Shown piece after piece: positions 1-6,230 of a stretch of 6,310 nucleotides of DNA. The first letter of the stretch is position 1; each line of letters starts with the position of its first letter. Made by a program: the position numbers and the translations under genes. Source of the stretch: DASUPK01 sp036377415. Its GTDB lineage: Bacteria; Actinomycetota; Thermoleophilia; Solirubrobacterales; 70-9. The stretch is taken from assembly GCA_036377415.1 (NCBI GenBank), contig DASUYK010000137.1:1-6310 (forward strand), in the 5' to 3' direction. The notes below the pieces were generated by a model. It did not search any database. It was not told where the DNA came from and saw only the letters and a program-made list of their open reading frames with translations.

Positions 1-321
1 GCCGCTCCTTCCGGTCCGAAGCAGATGCTCGTCCAGGTGGTCGCGCAGGACCGCCAGCAGAGGGACGGTTCGCCGGCTGGCGTCCGACTTCGGCTCGATC
101 GGGCCTGCCTCCTGATCCCACCCGCGCTCGACCCGGAGCAGGGAGGCGCCCAGGTTCACCTCGCACACACGGAGCGCCTGCAGCTCGCCGCGCCGAAGGC
201 CGACGTAGAACGCCGCCGCCCATACCGGCCGGTCCTCGTCGCGCAGCACCTCGAGCATGCGCTGCGCCTGGGCGCTGGCGACGATGCGCCGGGGTCGCGA
301 GCCGCGCCGGGACGACGGCGA
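1..321 (-). pseudogene. Tyrosine recombinase/integrase fragment, 5'-truncated, running off the left edge
   Basis: The minus frame ending at base 1 is open for 107 codons after an in-frame TGA at 324-322. It reads like the start of the catalytic domain of a phage-type integrase. The box GLRRGELQALR (bases about 213-181) carries the first catalytic Arg, and a beta-hairpin segment IEPKSDASRRTVPL carries the family's catalytic Lys. The hinge just before it (RRIVASAQ) is where these proteins pass from the core-binding to the catalytic domain. The N-terminal SAM-like DNA-binding domains are missing, because the MFS stop codon lies only 15 bp upstream of the TGA. The first ATG is at 258, inside the catalytic domain; no GTG or TTG start precedes it. 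The HxxR box and the Tyr nucleophile would lie left of the window and cannot be judged. I infer a decayed or rearranged integrase rather than a working one. The family call is firm; the pseudogene call is likely but depends on unseen sequence. Confidence 0.75.
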
Positions 322-338
322 TCACTCCGGTCCGGTTC

Positions 339-1808
339 CTAGGGTCCGTGCCCGCGCGGTGAGGGGCCCGCGGCCTGCCGATGCGCGGCCCGATGCAGCT
401 TCGGGCGACCGCCGATCAGGAAGGTGGCGATCAGGAAGCCGCCCACTGCGATCGCCGCGTCCATCGCGAAGGCAGCCTCGATTCCGTCGATGAAGCCTGC
501 GGCGGCGCTGCTCGCGCCCTCGCCCGCCTCCGTGAATACGGTCGTGGTCAGCCCTAATCCGACCGAGCCGCCGGCGATCTGGAACATGTAGACGATCGCC
601 CCGGCGAGGCTTCGGCGCGACTCGGCGACAGCGGTCACCCCCACCGTCGTCGCGGTCGGATAGAAGAGCCCGATCCCCAGGCCGAGAATCGCCATCCCGG
701 GGGCGATCGCCCCGTAGCTCGGGATCCCACCGCTCCCGTCGCCCACCAGCAGCGCGATCAGCGCGGGCGCAACCGCGATGCAGAGCGATCCGCAGATCAG
801 CAGGATCTTTGGGCCGAACCGCTCATACAGCGATCCCGCCATGAAGGAGACGGCGGCGAACGTTCCCATCATCGGCAGCATCCCCGCCCCGGCCCCTATC
901 GCCGAGTAATCCATGACCTTGATCATCAGCTGAGGCAGGTAGAGCATCGCGGCGAAGAAGACCGCCGACATCAGCAGGATCGCGGCGCACGTGTAGGCGA
1001 AATCGAGGTTCCGCATCACGTCGGGGGGAACCAGCGCGTGCTCGCCCGCCCGGCGCTCGACCGCGATGAACCCGGCGATCAGGATCACGAATGTCGCGAC
1101 CAGCGCGATGATCCGCGGGTCCCCCCAGCCCCAGTCGATCGCCTGATCGAAGGCAAGCAGCAGAGCGACCAGCCCGACCGACACGGTGACTATCCCGCCG
1201 TAGTCGATCCGGGCGTCCTCGACCTCGGGGCGAGGTTGATGGATCTGCCGCCAGGTGGCGAACATCGCGAACGCGGACACCGGGAGGTTGAGGAAGAAGA
1301 TCCAGCGCCAGCTCAGCAGGTCGGTGAGCGCACCGCCGATCAGGGGGCCGGCGGCGTTGCCGATCCCCGCGGCGCCGAGAATGAACCCGCCCGCCAGGCC
1401 GGCCCGCTCCTCCGGCAGGGCGGCGTACGTCATCCCGAGGATCGCGGGCCACATCAGCGCGCCGCCGATGCCCATCAGGACGCGCATCGCGATCAACCAG
1501 GCCTCGCTCTGAGCGGCTCCGCCGAACACGGAGAACGTGGCGAAGATCGCCGTTCCGATGAAGAACGCCCGCCGCCTGCCGAATAGGTCGGCGAGGCGCC
1601 CCCCGGTGACGATCAGGACACCGAATGTGAGGGCATAGGCGTTCACCACCCACTGAGCGGTGGTGACGTCCGTATCGAAGTCCTCCTCGATCTGCGGGAT
1701 CGCGACGTTGATCGCGGAGAAGTCGTTGGCGATCACGAAGACGGCGATCCCCATCGCGATCAGGGCCAGCCACGTCCCGCGCTCGATCGGCTGCGTGGTT
1801 GCCGCCAC
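339..1808 (-). CDS. MFS drug exporter, DHA2 family (EmrB/QacA-like, 14 TM)
   Basis: This 489-residue integral membrane protein probably exports small hydrophobic or cationic compounds by proton antiport; the substrate is not predictable. Its length and hydrophobic pattern fit the 14-helix DHA2 branch. Visible signatures are a motif D1 variant in TM1 (NDFSAINVAIP, residues 29-38, with Asp29), motif A GRLADLFGRRR (70-80) in the loop after TM2, motif B RVLMGIGGAL (109-118), motif C GIGNAAGPLIGG (148-159), and the DHA2-typical WRWIFFLNLP (167-176). The C-terminal tail from about 467 is short, basic and probably cytoplasmic. The start is GTG at 1808; TM1 begins by about residue 13, and no other start codon lies upstream in frame before the dxs end. 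AGGG lies 9 nt before it, a weak ribosome site. It follows dxs by 55 bp on the same strand, so it may be read through from the operon or have its own promoter. No regulator of the TetR or MarR type is adjacent in the window. Confidence 0.93.
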   Translation of the reverse strand: MAATTQPIERGTWLALIAMGIAVFVIANDFSAINVAIPQIEEDFDTDVTTAQWVVNAYALTFGVLIVTGGRLADLFGRRRAFFIGTAIFATFSVFGGAAQSEAWLIAMRVLMGIGGALMWPAILGMTYAALPEERAGLAGGFILGAAGIGNAAGPLIGGALTDLLSWRWIFFLNLPVSAFAMFATWRQIHQPRPEVEDARIDYGGIVTVSVGLVALLLAFDQAIDWGWGDPRIIALVATFVILIAGFIAVERRAGEHALVPPDVMRNLDFAYTCAAILLMSAVFFAAMLYLPQLMIKVMDYSAIGAGAGMLPMMGTFAAVSFMAGSLYERFGPKILLICGSLCIAVAPALIALLVGDGSGGIPSYGAIAPGMAILGLGIGLFYPTATTVGVTAVAESRRSLAGAIVYMFQIAGGSVGLGLTTTVFTEAGEGASSAAAGFIDGIEAAFAMDAAIAVGGFLIATFLIGGRPKLHRAAHRQAAGPSPRGHGP

Positions 1809-1816
1809 CGAGGCGA

Positions 1817-1822
1817 ACCCTA
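1817..1822 (-). promoter_or_regulatory. Possible -10 box for the MFS exporter gene
   Basis: On the minus strand TAGGGT fits the actinobacterial -10 pattern TANNNT and lies 8 nt before the GTG start at 1808, a spacing that would give a nearly leaderless transcript. No convincing -35 box is visible upstream, and in GC-rich DNA this pattern arises easily by chance. It is listed because the 55-bp gap after dxs is the only non-coding space of any size between genes in the left half. Confidence 0.22.
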
Positions 1823-1863
1823 ACCCCGACGAACTGGAAGAGGGCCGTCGCTCCGGAGCGTCG

Positions 1864-3909
1864 CTAACCGAGGACGGTCTCGCGCGTGCCGAGCGCGGCG
1901 AGCACCCTCTCGGCGACCGCGTCGCCGGTGAAGCCGACCTCCTCGCGGAGCAGCGCCGGCTTGCCGTGCGTGACGTAACGGTCGGGAAGCCCGACCCGCA
2001 TCACCCGAGCGCGCTCGGAGGCGTTCCCGGTGCCGGCGAAGGCATCCTCGACGTGCTCGAGCACGCCGGAGCCGAACCCGCCCGCAAGGACGTTCTCCTC
2101 GATCGTCACCAGCAGCTCGTGCTCGGAGGCAAGCTTCTCGATCAGCTCGCCGTCGAGGGGCTTTGCGAAGCGCCCGTCGGCGACGGTGGGCTCGAGCCCT
2201 CTCCGGCGCAGGATCTCGGCGGCCTGGAGGGCGACCTGGACGCCGTAGCCGTAGCCGAGGAGCGCGACGCGCTCGCCCGGAAGCAGGAACTCGCCCCTGC
2301 CGATCTCGATCTCCTCGGGAGCATCGGGCATCGGCGCGCCCTCGGCGGCGCCGCGCGGATACCGGAACGCGATCGGGCCGTCGTCGTGGGCGAGTGCAGT
2401 CCGCAGCATGTGGACGAGCATCGCCTCGTCGCGAGGTGCCATCACGACGACGTTCGGAAGGGCGCGGAGGTAGGAGACGTCGAAGGCGCCGTGGTGGGTG
2501 GGTCCGTCGTCCCCCACGAGGCCGGCGCGATCCATCGCGAAGACGACGTTCAGCCTCTGCAGGCAGACGTCGTGGACGAGCTGGTCGAATGCCCGCTGGA
2601 GGAACGTCGAGTAGATCGCGCAGACCGGCTTCGCGCCCTGGATCGCGAGGCCCGATGCGAACAGGACCGCGTCCTGCTCGGCAATTCCGACGTCGTAGTA
2701 CTGCTCGGGCAGCTCCTCGCAGAGCTCGTTGAGCCCCGTCCCGCCCGCCATCGCCGCGGTGATCCCGATCACCCGCTTGTCGCGCTTTGCCTCGGCGACG
2801 AGTGCGTCTGCGAAGACCGCCGTGTACTGGGGTGGCGCCTTGGGCGGCGGCTTCTCGAGCTTCTCGATCCACTCGGGGGAATCGCTCTCGCTCACCGGGA
2901 CCGGTTTGGGCTCCGGTTTCTTGGGTGCGGGCTTGCCGTCGACGATCGATCCGGGCTTCGCCGCGTGCCACTTCTCCATCCCCTCGAGGCCGCCCTCCTC
3001 GGCGGGCTCGAAACCCTTCCCCTTGACGGTGTGGATGTGGACGACGACCGGGCGGTCGGCCTCGAGCGCCTGGCTCAGCGCCCGCCGCAGGGCGGCGACG
3101 TCGTGGCCGTCGATCACGCCCATGTAGGCGAGATCGAGCTCCTCGAAGAACAGCCCGGGAGCCCAGTAGGCCTTGATCGCCGCCTTCACCTCCGGGCCGA
3201 GCCGCTCGATCCGGCGGCCGAGCCCGAGCGGGAGCTGGGTGAGCCGCTCCTCGGTGGTAGAGCGAGCCTGATAGAGGCGCGGGTTCAGGCGCACCCGCTG
3301 GAAGTAGCGGGAGATCGCGCCGACGTTCGGCGAGATCGACATCCCGTTGTCGTTCAGGACGATCACCATCGGCGTCTGCAGCCCACCCGCCTGGTGGAGC
3401 GCCTCGTATGCGACCCCGCCGGTGAGCGCGCCGTCGCCGATCACCGCGACCACCTTGCCGTCCTCGCCGATTCCCTTGCGCATCGCCTCCTTCAGCCCGA
3501 CGCCGTAGCCGATCGAGGTCGAGGCGTGGCCCGCGCCCATGATGTCGTGCTCGGACTCGAACACCGAGCAGAAGGGCGCGAGTCCCTTGTATTGACGGAT
3601 CGTCCCGAGCCGGTCCCGGCGGCCGGTTAGGACTTTGTGCGGATAGGCCTGGTGACCGACGTCCCAGAGGATCTTGTCCCGCGGCGATTCGAGCAGGCTG
3701 TGCAGGGCGACCGCGAGCTCGCAGGTGCCGAGGTTGGCGCCGAAGTGGCCGCCGATCTCGCCGATCGTGTCGATGATGAGCTCGCGCACCTCCTGGGCGA
3801 CCTGCTGGAGCTGCTCATCGGAGAGCTCGGCGAGGTCCGCCGGCGCCTCGACCGCGTCGAGCAGCCTGGGCGCGTCGGCGCGACTTGAGTCGTTCGAGTT
3901 ATCGGGCAT
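1864..3909 (-). CDS. dxs: 1-deoxy-D-xylulose-5-phosphate synthase (DXS)
   Basis: DXS is a cytosolic, thiamine-diphosphate-dependent enzyme that condenses pyruvate with glyceraldehyde 3-phosphate to DXP, the first and often flux-controlling step of the MEP isoprenoid pathway. The 681 residues cover the whole family architecture. Seen are His55 in GGHFGANLG, the ThDP/Mg motif GDGALTGG (158-165) closing with NDN (186-188; Asp159 and Asn188 as metal ligands), KGKGFEPAE (296-304) with His315 downstream, the catalytic Glu411 in GIAEQ, and DRAGLVGDDGPTHHG (460-474) with Arg461, Asp468 and His472. The C-terminal transketolase domain is present to the end. A Pro/Lys-rich linker (about 325-360) makes it longer than the roughly 620-residue E. 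coli enzyme. The ATG at 3909 overlaps the ispA stop by one base (TGATG), and no Shine-Dalgarno sequence is visible before it, so reinitiation after ispA is likely. All key residues are intact. Confidence 0.97.
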   Translation of the reverse strand: MPDNSNDSSRADAPRLLDAVEAPADLAELSDEQLQQVAQEVRELIIDTIGEIGGHFGANLGTCELAVALHSLLESPRDKILWDVGHQAYPHKVLTGRRDRLGTIRQYKGLAPFCSVFESEHDIMGAGHASTSIGYGVGLKEAMRKGIGEDGKVVAVIGDGALTGGVAYEALHQAGGLQTPMVIVLNDNGMSISPNVGAISRYFQRVRLNPRLYQARSTTEERLTQLPLGLGRRIERLGPEVKAAIKAYWAPGLFFEELDLAYMGVIDGHDVAALRRALSQALEADRPVVVHIHTVKGKGFEPAEEGGLEGMEKWHAAKPGSIVDGKPAPKKPEPKPVPVSESDSPEWIEKLEKPPPKAPPQYTAVFADALVAEAKRDKRVIGITAAMAGGTGLNELCEELPEQYYDVGIAEQDAVLFASGLAIQGAKPVCAIYSTFLQRAFDQLVHDVCLQRLNVVFAMDRAGLVGDDGPTHHGAFDVSYLRALPNVVVMAPRDEAMLVHMLRTALAHDDGPIAFRYPRGAAEGAPMPDAPEEIEIGRGEFLLPGERVALLGYGYGVQVALQAAEILRRRGLEPTVADGRFAKPLDGELIEKLASEHELLVTIEENVLAGGFGSGVLEHVEDAFAGTGNASERARVMRVGLPDRYVTHGKPALLREEVGFTGDAVAERVLAALGTRETVLG

Positions 3910-4805
3910 CAGGTATGTCGGGTGTGGATGAAGTCTGTGATCCGGGCCAGGTCGTCTGTCTGTACGGCCGCCTCGCCGAGCGCTTCCCGGGCCTTGCGGT
4001 GAGACTGAGAGGCTAGCTCGCGGGCCTCGGCGAGGCCATACGCGCTGACGTATGTGAGCTTTCCGTGCCTCTCGTCGCTGCCGCTCGGCTTGCCGAGCTC
4101 TTCGTCGGAGCCCGTCACATCGAGGATGTCGTCGACGATCTGGAACAAGACTCCGAGCTCATCGGCGAAACGGCGGTAGGGGATTGTCTCAGGTTCCGGC
4201 AGCCCACCCAGCCTCAATACGACACCGACGCTCGCGGCGATCAGCCGCCCGGTCTTGAGCAAATGCATCTCCCGCAGCCGGTCGGCGTCGACTACTTCGC
4301 CCGCCCCCAGCCCGCCCTCCTCGAACTCCGTCACGTCCACGTACTGGCCGCCGACCATCCCCCTGACGCCGGTCGCCGTGACCAGCTCGCGGAGCGCGGC
4401 GAGGACGCGCGAGGGATCGCCCTCCTGCCTCTCCGTGAACAGCCGCATCGCCTCGGCAAACAGGCCGTCCCCGGCGAGGATCGCGACGTTCTCTCCGAAC
4501 TTGACGTGCGAGGTGGGCATGCCCCGACGGAGATCGTCGTCGTCCATCGCCGGGAGGTCGTCGTGGATCAGCGAATAGGTGTGGATCAGCTCGATCGCCG
4601 CCGCGGCCGGCAGGACGCGCTCCGGTTCCATCCCGATCGACCTGGCGCTCGCCAGGGCGAGGACCGGCCGGATCCGCTTCCCGCCCGCGAGCAGCGAGTA
4701 GCGCATCGCCTCGTCGAGCCCGGCGGTCGCCGGTGCGGTGGAGAACAGCAGATCCCCGAGATAGCGATCGACCAGCTCCCGAAGGTCCTCGGGATACCCG
4801 CTCAC
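3909..4805 (-). CDS. ispA: Short-chain polyprenyl diphosphate synthase (FPP/GGPP synthase, IspA-type)
   Basis: This is a soluble trans-prenyltransferase that adds IPP to DMAPP or longer allylic diphosphates, feeding quinone, carotenoid or undecaprenyl carrier synthesis. The 298-residue length is typical. The substrate motif GGKRIRP is at 41-47. The first Asp-rich motif, DDLPAMD (82-88), has the two-residue insertion of bacterial type II enzymes and is followed by DDDLRRG. The second Asp-rich motif, DDILD, is at 225-229, and Lys184-Thr185 lies in the LLKTGRL segment. Tyr77, five residues before the first Asp, is bulky as in E. coli IspA (HAYSLIHDD there, HTYSLIHDD here), which favours the C15 product; C20 cannot be excluded. 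The start is GTG at 4805, 8 bp after the xseB-like stop, and the first helix fits this start. It sits directly upstream of and overlaps dxs, an arrangement common in bacteria. No key residue is missing. Confidence 0.95.
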   Translation of the reverse strand: MSGYPEDLRELVDRYLGDLLFSTAPATAGLDEAMRYSLLAGGKRIRPVLALASARSIGMEPERVLPAAAAIELIHTYSLIHDDLPAMDDDDLRRGMPTSHVKFGENVAILAGDGLFAEAMRLFTERQEGDPSRVLAALRELVTATGVRGMVGGQYVDVTEFEEGGLGAGEVVDADRLREMHLLKTGRLIAASVGVVLRLGGLPEPETIPYRRFADELGVLFQIVDDILDVTGSDEELGKPSGSDERHGKLTYVSAYGLAEARELASQSHRKAREALGEAAVQTDDLARITDFIHTRHT

Positions 4806-4813
4806 GTGGCGAT

Positions 4814-5020
4814 TCAGCCTTCGGGCGCGGGGCCGGCGTGGATCGCGCTTTCGACCGCCCGCCCGGCCTTGGAGGCGAGCTCGGACGCCTCGCGTACGAG
4901 CGCGGCGGCCCGATCGTCGTCGACGTCGCCCTCCAGCTCGGTGGCGAGCTCGTCCAGCCTCGCCGTGATCCGCTCGAGCTCGACGGCGCCCCCGCCGGTT
5001 GATTCGGCTTCCATTTCCAT
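4814..5020 (-). CDS. xseB: Probable exonuclease VII small subunit (XseB-like), 68 aa
   Basis: This 68-residue acidic, helical protein has the length and heptad pattern of XseB, the small subunit that binds the XseA catalytic subunit in exonuclease VII, a single-strand DNA nuclease. The segment from about residue 14 (ELERITARLDELATELE) to 60 matches the two-helix layout of the family: a leucine-rich first helix, an acidic turn (GDVDDD, 31-36), then a second helix with EASELASKAG. The first dozen residues are low in complexity. The start chosen is ATG 5020, 13 bp after the HAD stop; a second ATG at 5014 would remove two residues. It ends 8 bp before ispA, which is where xseB commonly lies. The call rests on size, pattern and gene order, since small coiled-coil proteins are easy to misassign. 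XseA is not encoded in the window. No strong ribosome site is visible, so coupling to the HAD gene is possible. Confidence 0.6.
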   Translation of the reverse strand: MEMEAESTGGGAVELERITARLDELATELEGDVDDDRAAALVREASELASKAGRAVESAIHAGPAPEG

Positions 5021-5033
5021 CTGGGCCGCGATG

Positions 5034-5819
5034 CTAGCTACCGCCGAGGAGGCCCGGGACGTCCGCGATCGAGTCGACCGTCGCCGTAGGCTCGATCCCG
5101 GATTGCCGGACCAGGTCCTTGCGGTACTTGCCCGTCCGCACCAGGATCCCGGCGAGCCCGGCGTCCATCGCCCCCCCGACGTCGGCCTCGACGTCGTCGC
5201 CGACCATCGCGGCACGATCCGCAGGAGCCCCGAGGTCGGACAGGGCGAGCTCGAAGAACGCCGGAGCGGGCTTTCCCACCACCTCGGCCTCTCCGCCGCT
5301 CGCGTACTCGATCGCGGCGACGAAGGGACCCGCATCCAGCGAGAGCCCCTCGGCGGTCTCCCAGTAGCGGTTCTTCTGGAGGGCGATCAGCTCCGCCCCG
5401 TCCATCACCTGCCGGAACGCTCGATTGAGCACGTCGTAGTCCCAGCTCTCACCGAGGTCGCCGACGATCACGGCATCGACCGACCCCTCCCCCTCCTCGA
5501 TCCCCTCCAGATCCTCGCGGAGCTCGTCGAGGACGACGAACGAGACCGAGCTGTAGCCGGCCTCGGAGCAGCGACGCGCGGCGAGGGTGGCCGGCGTGAG
5601 CAGCTCGGACGGATCAGCCTCAATCCCGAGCCGCTCGAGGCGCTCGAGGATCGAGCGGCGGGGCCTCATCGTGGTGTTGGTTACGAGCCGGATCGGGATC
5701 TCGCGGTCGCGCAGCTTCGAGAGTGCCTCCGCCGCACCCGGGACCGCCTGGTCCTGCACGTAGATCACGCCGCTCAGGTCGAGGAGGAGCGCCCCCACCT
5801 CGTCCAGGGCGGTCGCCAT
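5034..5819 (-). CDS. HAD-superfamily class IIA phosphatase, LHPP/HDHD2-like
   Basis: This 261-residue cytosolic phosphatase has the complete HAD fold with a class IIA cap (roughly residues 80-175). Motif I is LLLDLSGVIY (11-20) with nucleophile Asp14; the usual second Asp is Ser16. Motif II is VTNTT (46-50), motif III is VGKP with Lys183, and motif IV is MVGDDVEADVGGAMDAG (205-221) with Asp208, Asp209 and Asp213. The DxSG form of motif I, together with VTNTT, the GPFVAAIEYA segment and the C-terminal GILVRTGKYR, strongly resembles human HDHD2 and LHPP, the group I know as TIGR01458, rather than NagD or AraL. LHPP acts on phosphohistidine, phospholysine and pyrophosphate in mammals; the bacterial substrate is unknown. 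ATG 5819 overlaps the nusB stop by one base (TGATG), so translation is probably coupled. The gene sits where xseA often lies in such clusters. The family is firm; its role in the operon is inference. Confidence 0.9.
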   Translation of the reverse strand: MATALDEVGALLLDLSGVIYVQDQAVPGAAEALSKLRDREIPIRLVTNTTMRPRRSILERLERLGIEADPSELLTPATLAARRCSEAGYSSVSFVVLDELREDLEGIEEGEGSVDAVIVGDLGESWDYDVLNRAFRQVMDGAELIALQKNRYWETAEGLSLDAGPFVAAIEYASGGEAEVVGKPAPAFFELALSDLGAPADRAAMVGDDVEADVGGAMDAGLAGILVRTGKYRKDLVRQSGIEPTATVDSIADVPGLLGGS

Positions 5820-6199
5820 CAGTCGACCGTGCCCCGCTCCGCGAGGGCGGCACCGAGGATTCCGTTGACGAATCCCGGGGCGTCGGCGCCGCAGTACTCC
5901 TTGCTGAGCTCGACCGCCTCGTCGATCGCGACCTCGACGGGCACGTCGTCGCGATGAAGCGCCTCATAGAGCGCGACGCGCATGATGCTCCGCTCCAGCG
6001 GCGCGATCCGCTCGAGCGCCCAGCCCTTCGAATGCCGAGCGATCAGCGCATCCAGCTCCTCCCGGTCCGCGACCACGGATTCGGCGAGCTCCCGCGTGAA
6101 CGGCTTCGCGCCCTCGAGCAGCTCCTCGACCGGGCGCCCGGTCACCTCGTGCTGGTAGAGGGCGAAGACCGCGTCGCGGCGTTGGTCCGAGCGTCTCAT
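5819..6199 (-). CDS. nusB: Transcription antitermination factor NusB
   Basis: NusB binds NusE (ribosomal protein S10) and boxA RNA in the antitermination complex that keeps RNA polymerase processive on rRNA operons. The 126 residues form the complete all-helical domain, at the short end of the usual range of about 130-150. The N-terminus (RRSDQRRDAVFALYQHEVTG, 2-21) carries the Arg-rich RNA-binding helix followed by the conserved ALYQ segment. The C-terminal signatures are IAPLERSIMRVALYEAL (65-81), VPVEVAIDEAVELSKEY (86-102) and PGFVNGILGA (108-117). The start is ATG 6199; extending upstream finds no better start and would break the family's N-terminus. The gene heads the tightly spaced block leading to ispA and dxs. 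There is no well-placed Shine-Dalgarno sequence, because AGG is only 2-4 nt from the ATG, which fits a leaderless message. Confidence 0.96.
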   Translation of the reverse strand: MRRSDQRRDAVFALYQHEVTGRPVEELLEGAKPFTRELAESVVADREELDALIARHSKGWALERIAPLERSIMRVALYEALHRDDVPVEVAIDEAVELSKEYCGADAPGFVNGILGAALAERGTVD

Positions 6200-6205
6200 A
6201 CCTGC

Positions 6206-6211
6206 ATTAAA
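6206..6211 (-). promoter_or_regulatory. Candidate -10 box of a leaderless promoter for the nusB operon
   Basis: The minus strand reads TTTAAT, then six bases (GCAGGT), then the nusB ATG at 6199. A sigma-70-type -10 box at this distance would start transcription on or next to the A of the ATG, the classic leaderless arrangement common in actinobacteria. The absence of a properly spaced Shine-Dalgarno site supports it, and this AT-rich patch stands out in GC-rich DNA. No good -35 hexamer is seen at 16-18 bp spacing, so the call is tentative. Confidence 0.45.
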
Positions 6212-6216
6212 CGGGT

Positions 6217-6230
6217 TGCGCTGTCGCGCA
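6217..6230. repeat. Perfect inverted repeat upstream of the nusB start
   Basis: TGCGC-TGTC-GCGCA forms two perfect 5-bp arms around a 4-bp centre. It lies 5 bp upstream of the candidate -10 box, overlapping where the spacer and -35 region would be, so it could be an operator half-site pair or a hairpin. Short GC-rich palindromes are frequent by chance in such DNA; no known regulator is implied. Confidence 0.25.

Noticed and set aside
25..342. Plus-strand open frame of 105 codons at the left edge
   Set aside because: It is antisense to the integrase catalytic domain, whose conserved Arg and Lys motifs identify the minus strand as coding.
1849..1860. Palindrome CGCTCCGGAGCG just after the dxs stop, as a possible terminator
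   Set aside because: As a hairpin it leaves only about a 4-bp stem around CCGG, and no T-run follows on the minus strand, so it does not qualify as an intrinsic terminator.
1820..2971. Minus-strand open frame of 383 codons inside dxs in another frame
   Set aside because: It is extremely Arg-rich and featureless, a frame-shifted shadow of dxs rather than a gene.
1660..3630. Long plus-strand open frame of 656 codons antisense to dxs
   Set aside because: It lies almost wholly opposite dxs and the start of the exporter, has low-complexity Asp/Glu/Arg/Leu composition with no recognisable domain, and is the expected shadow of a GC-rich gene. DXS on the other strand has all its catalytic motifs.
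5034..5819. Ser16 in HAD motif I as a sign of an inactivated enzyme
   Set aside because: All other catalytic motifs are intact, and the DxSG form is shared with active LHPP-type enzymes, so it is a subfamily feature.
4065..5957. Long plus-strand open frame of 630 codons antisense to ispA, xseB and the HAD gene
   Set aside because: It spans several real minus-strand genes, shows no domain, and its His/Arg/Asp/Leu-rich composition is typical of antisense frames in high-GC DNA.
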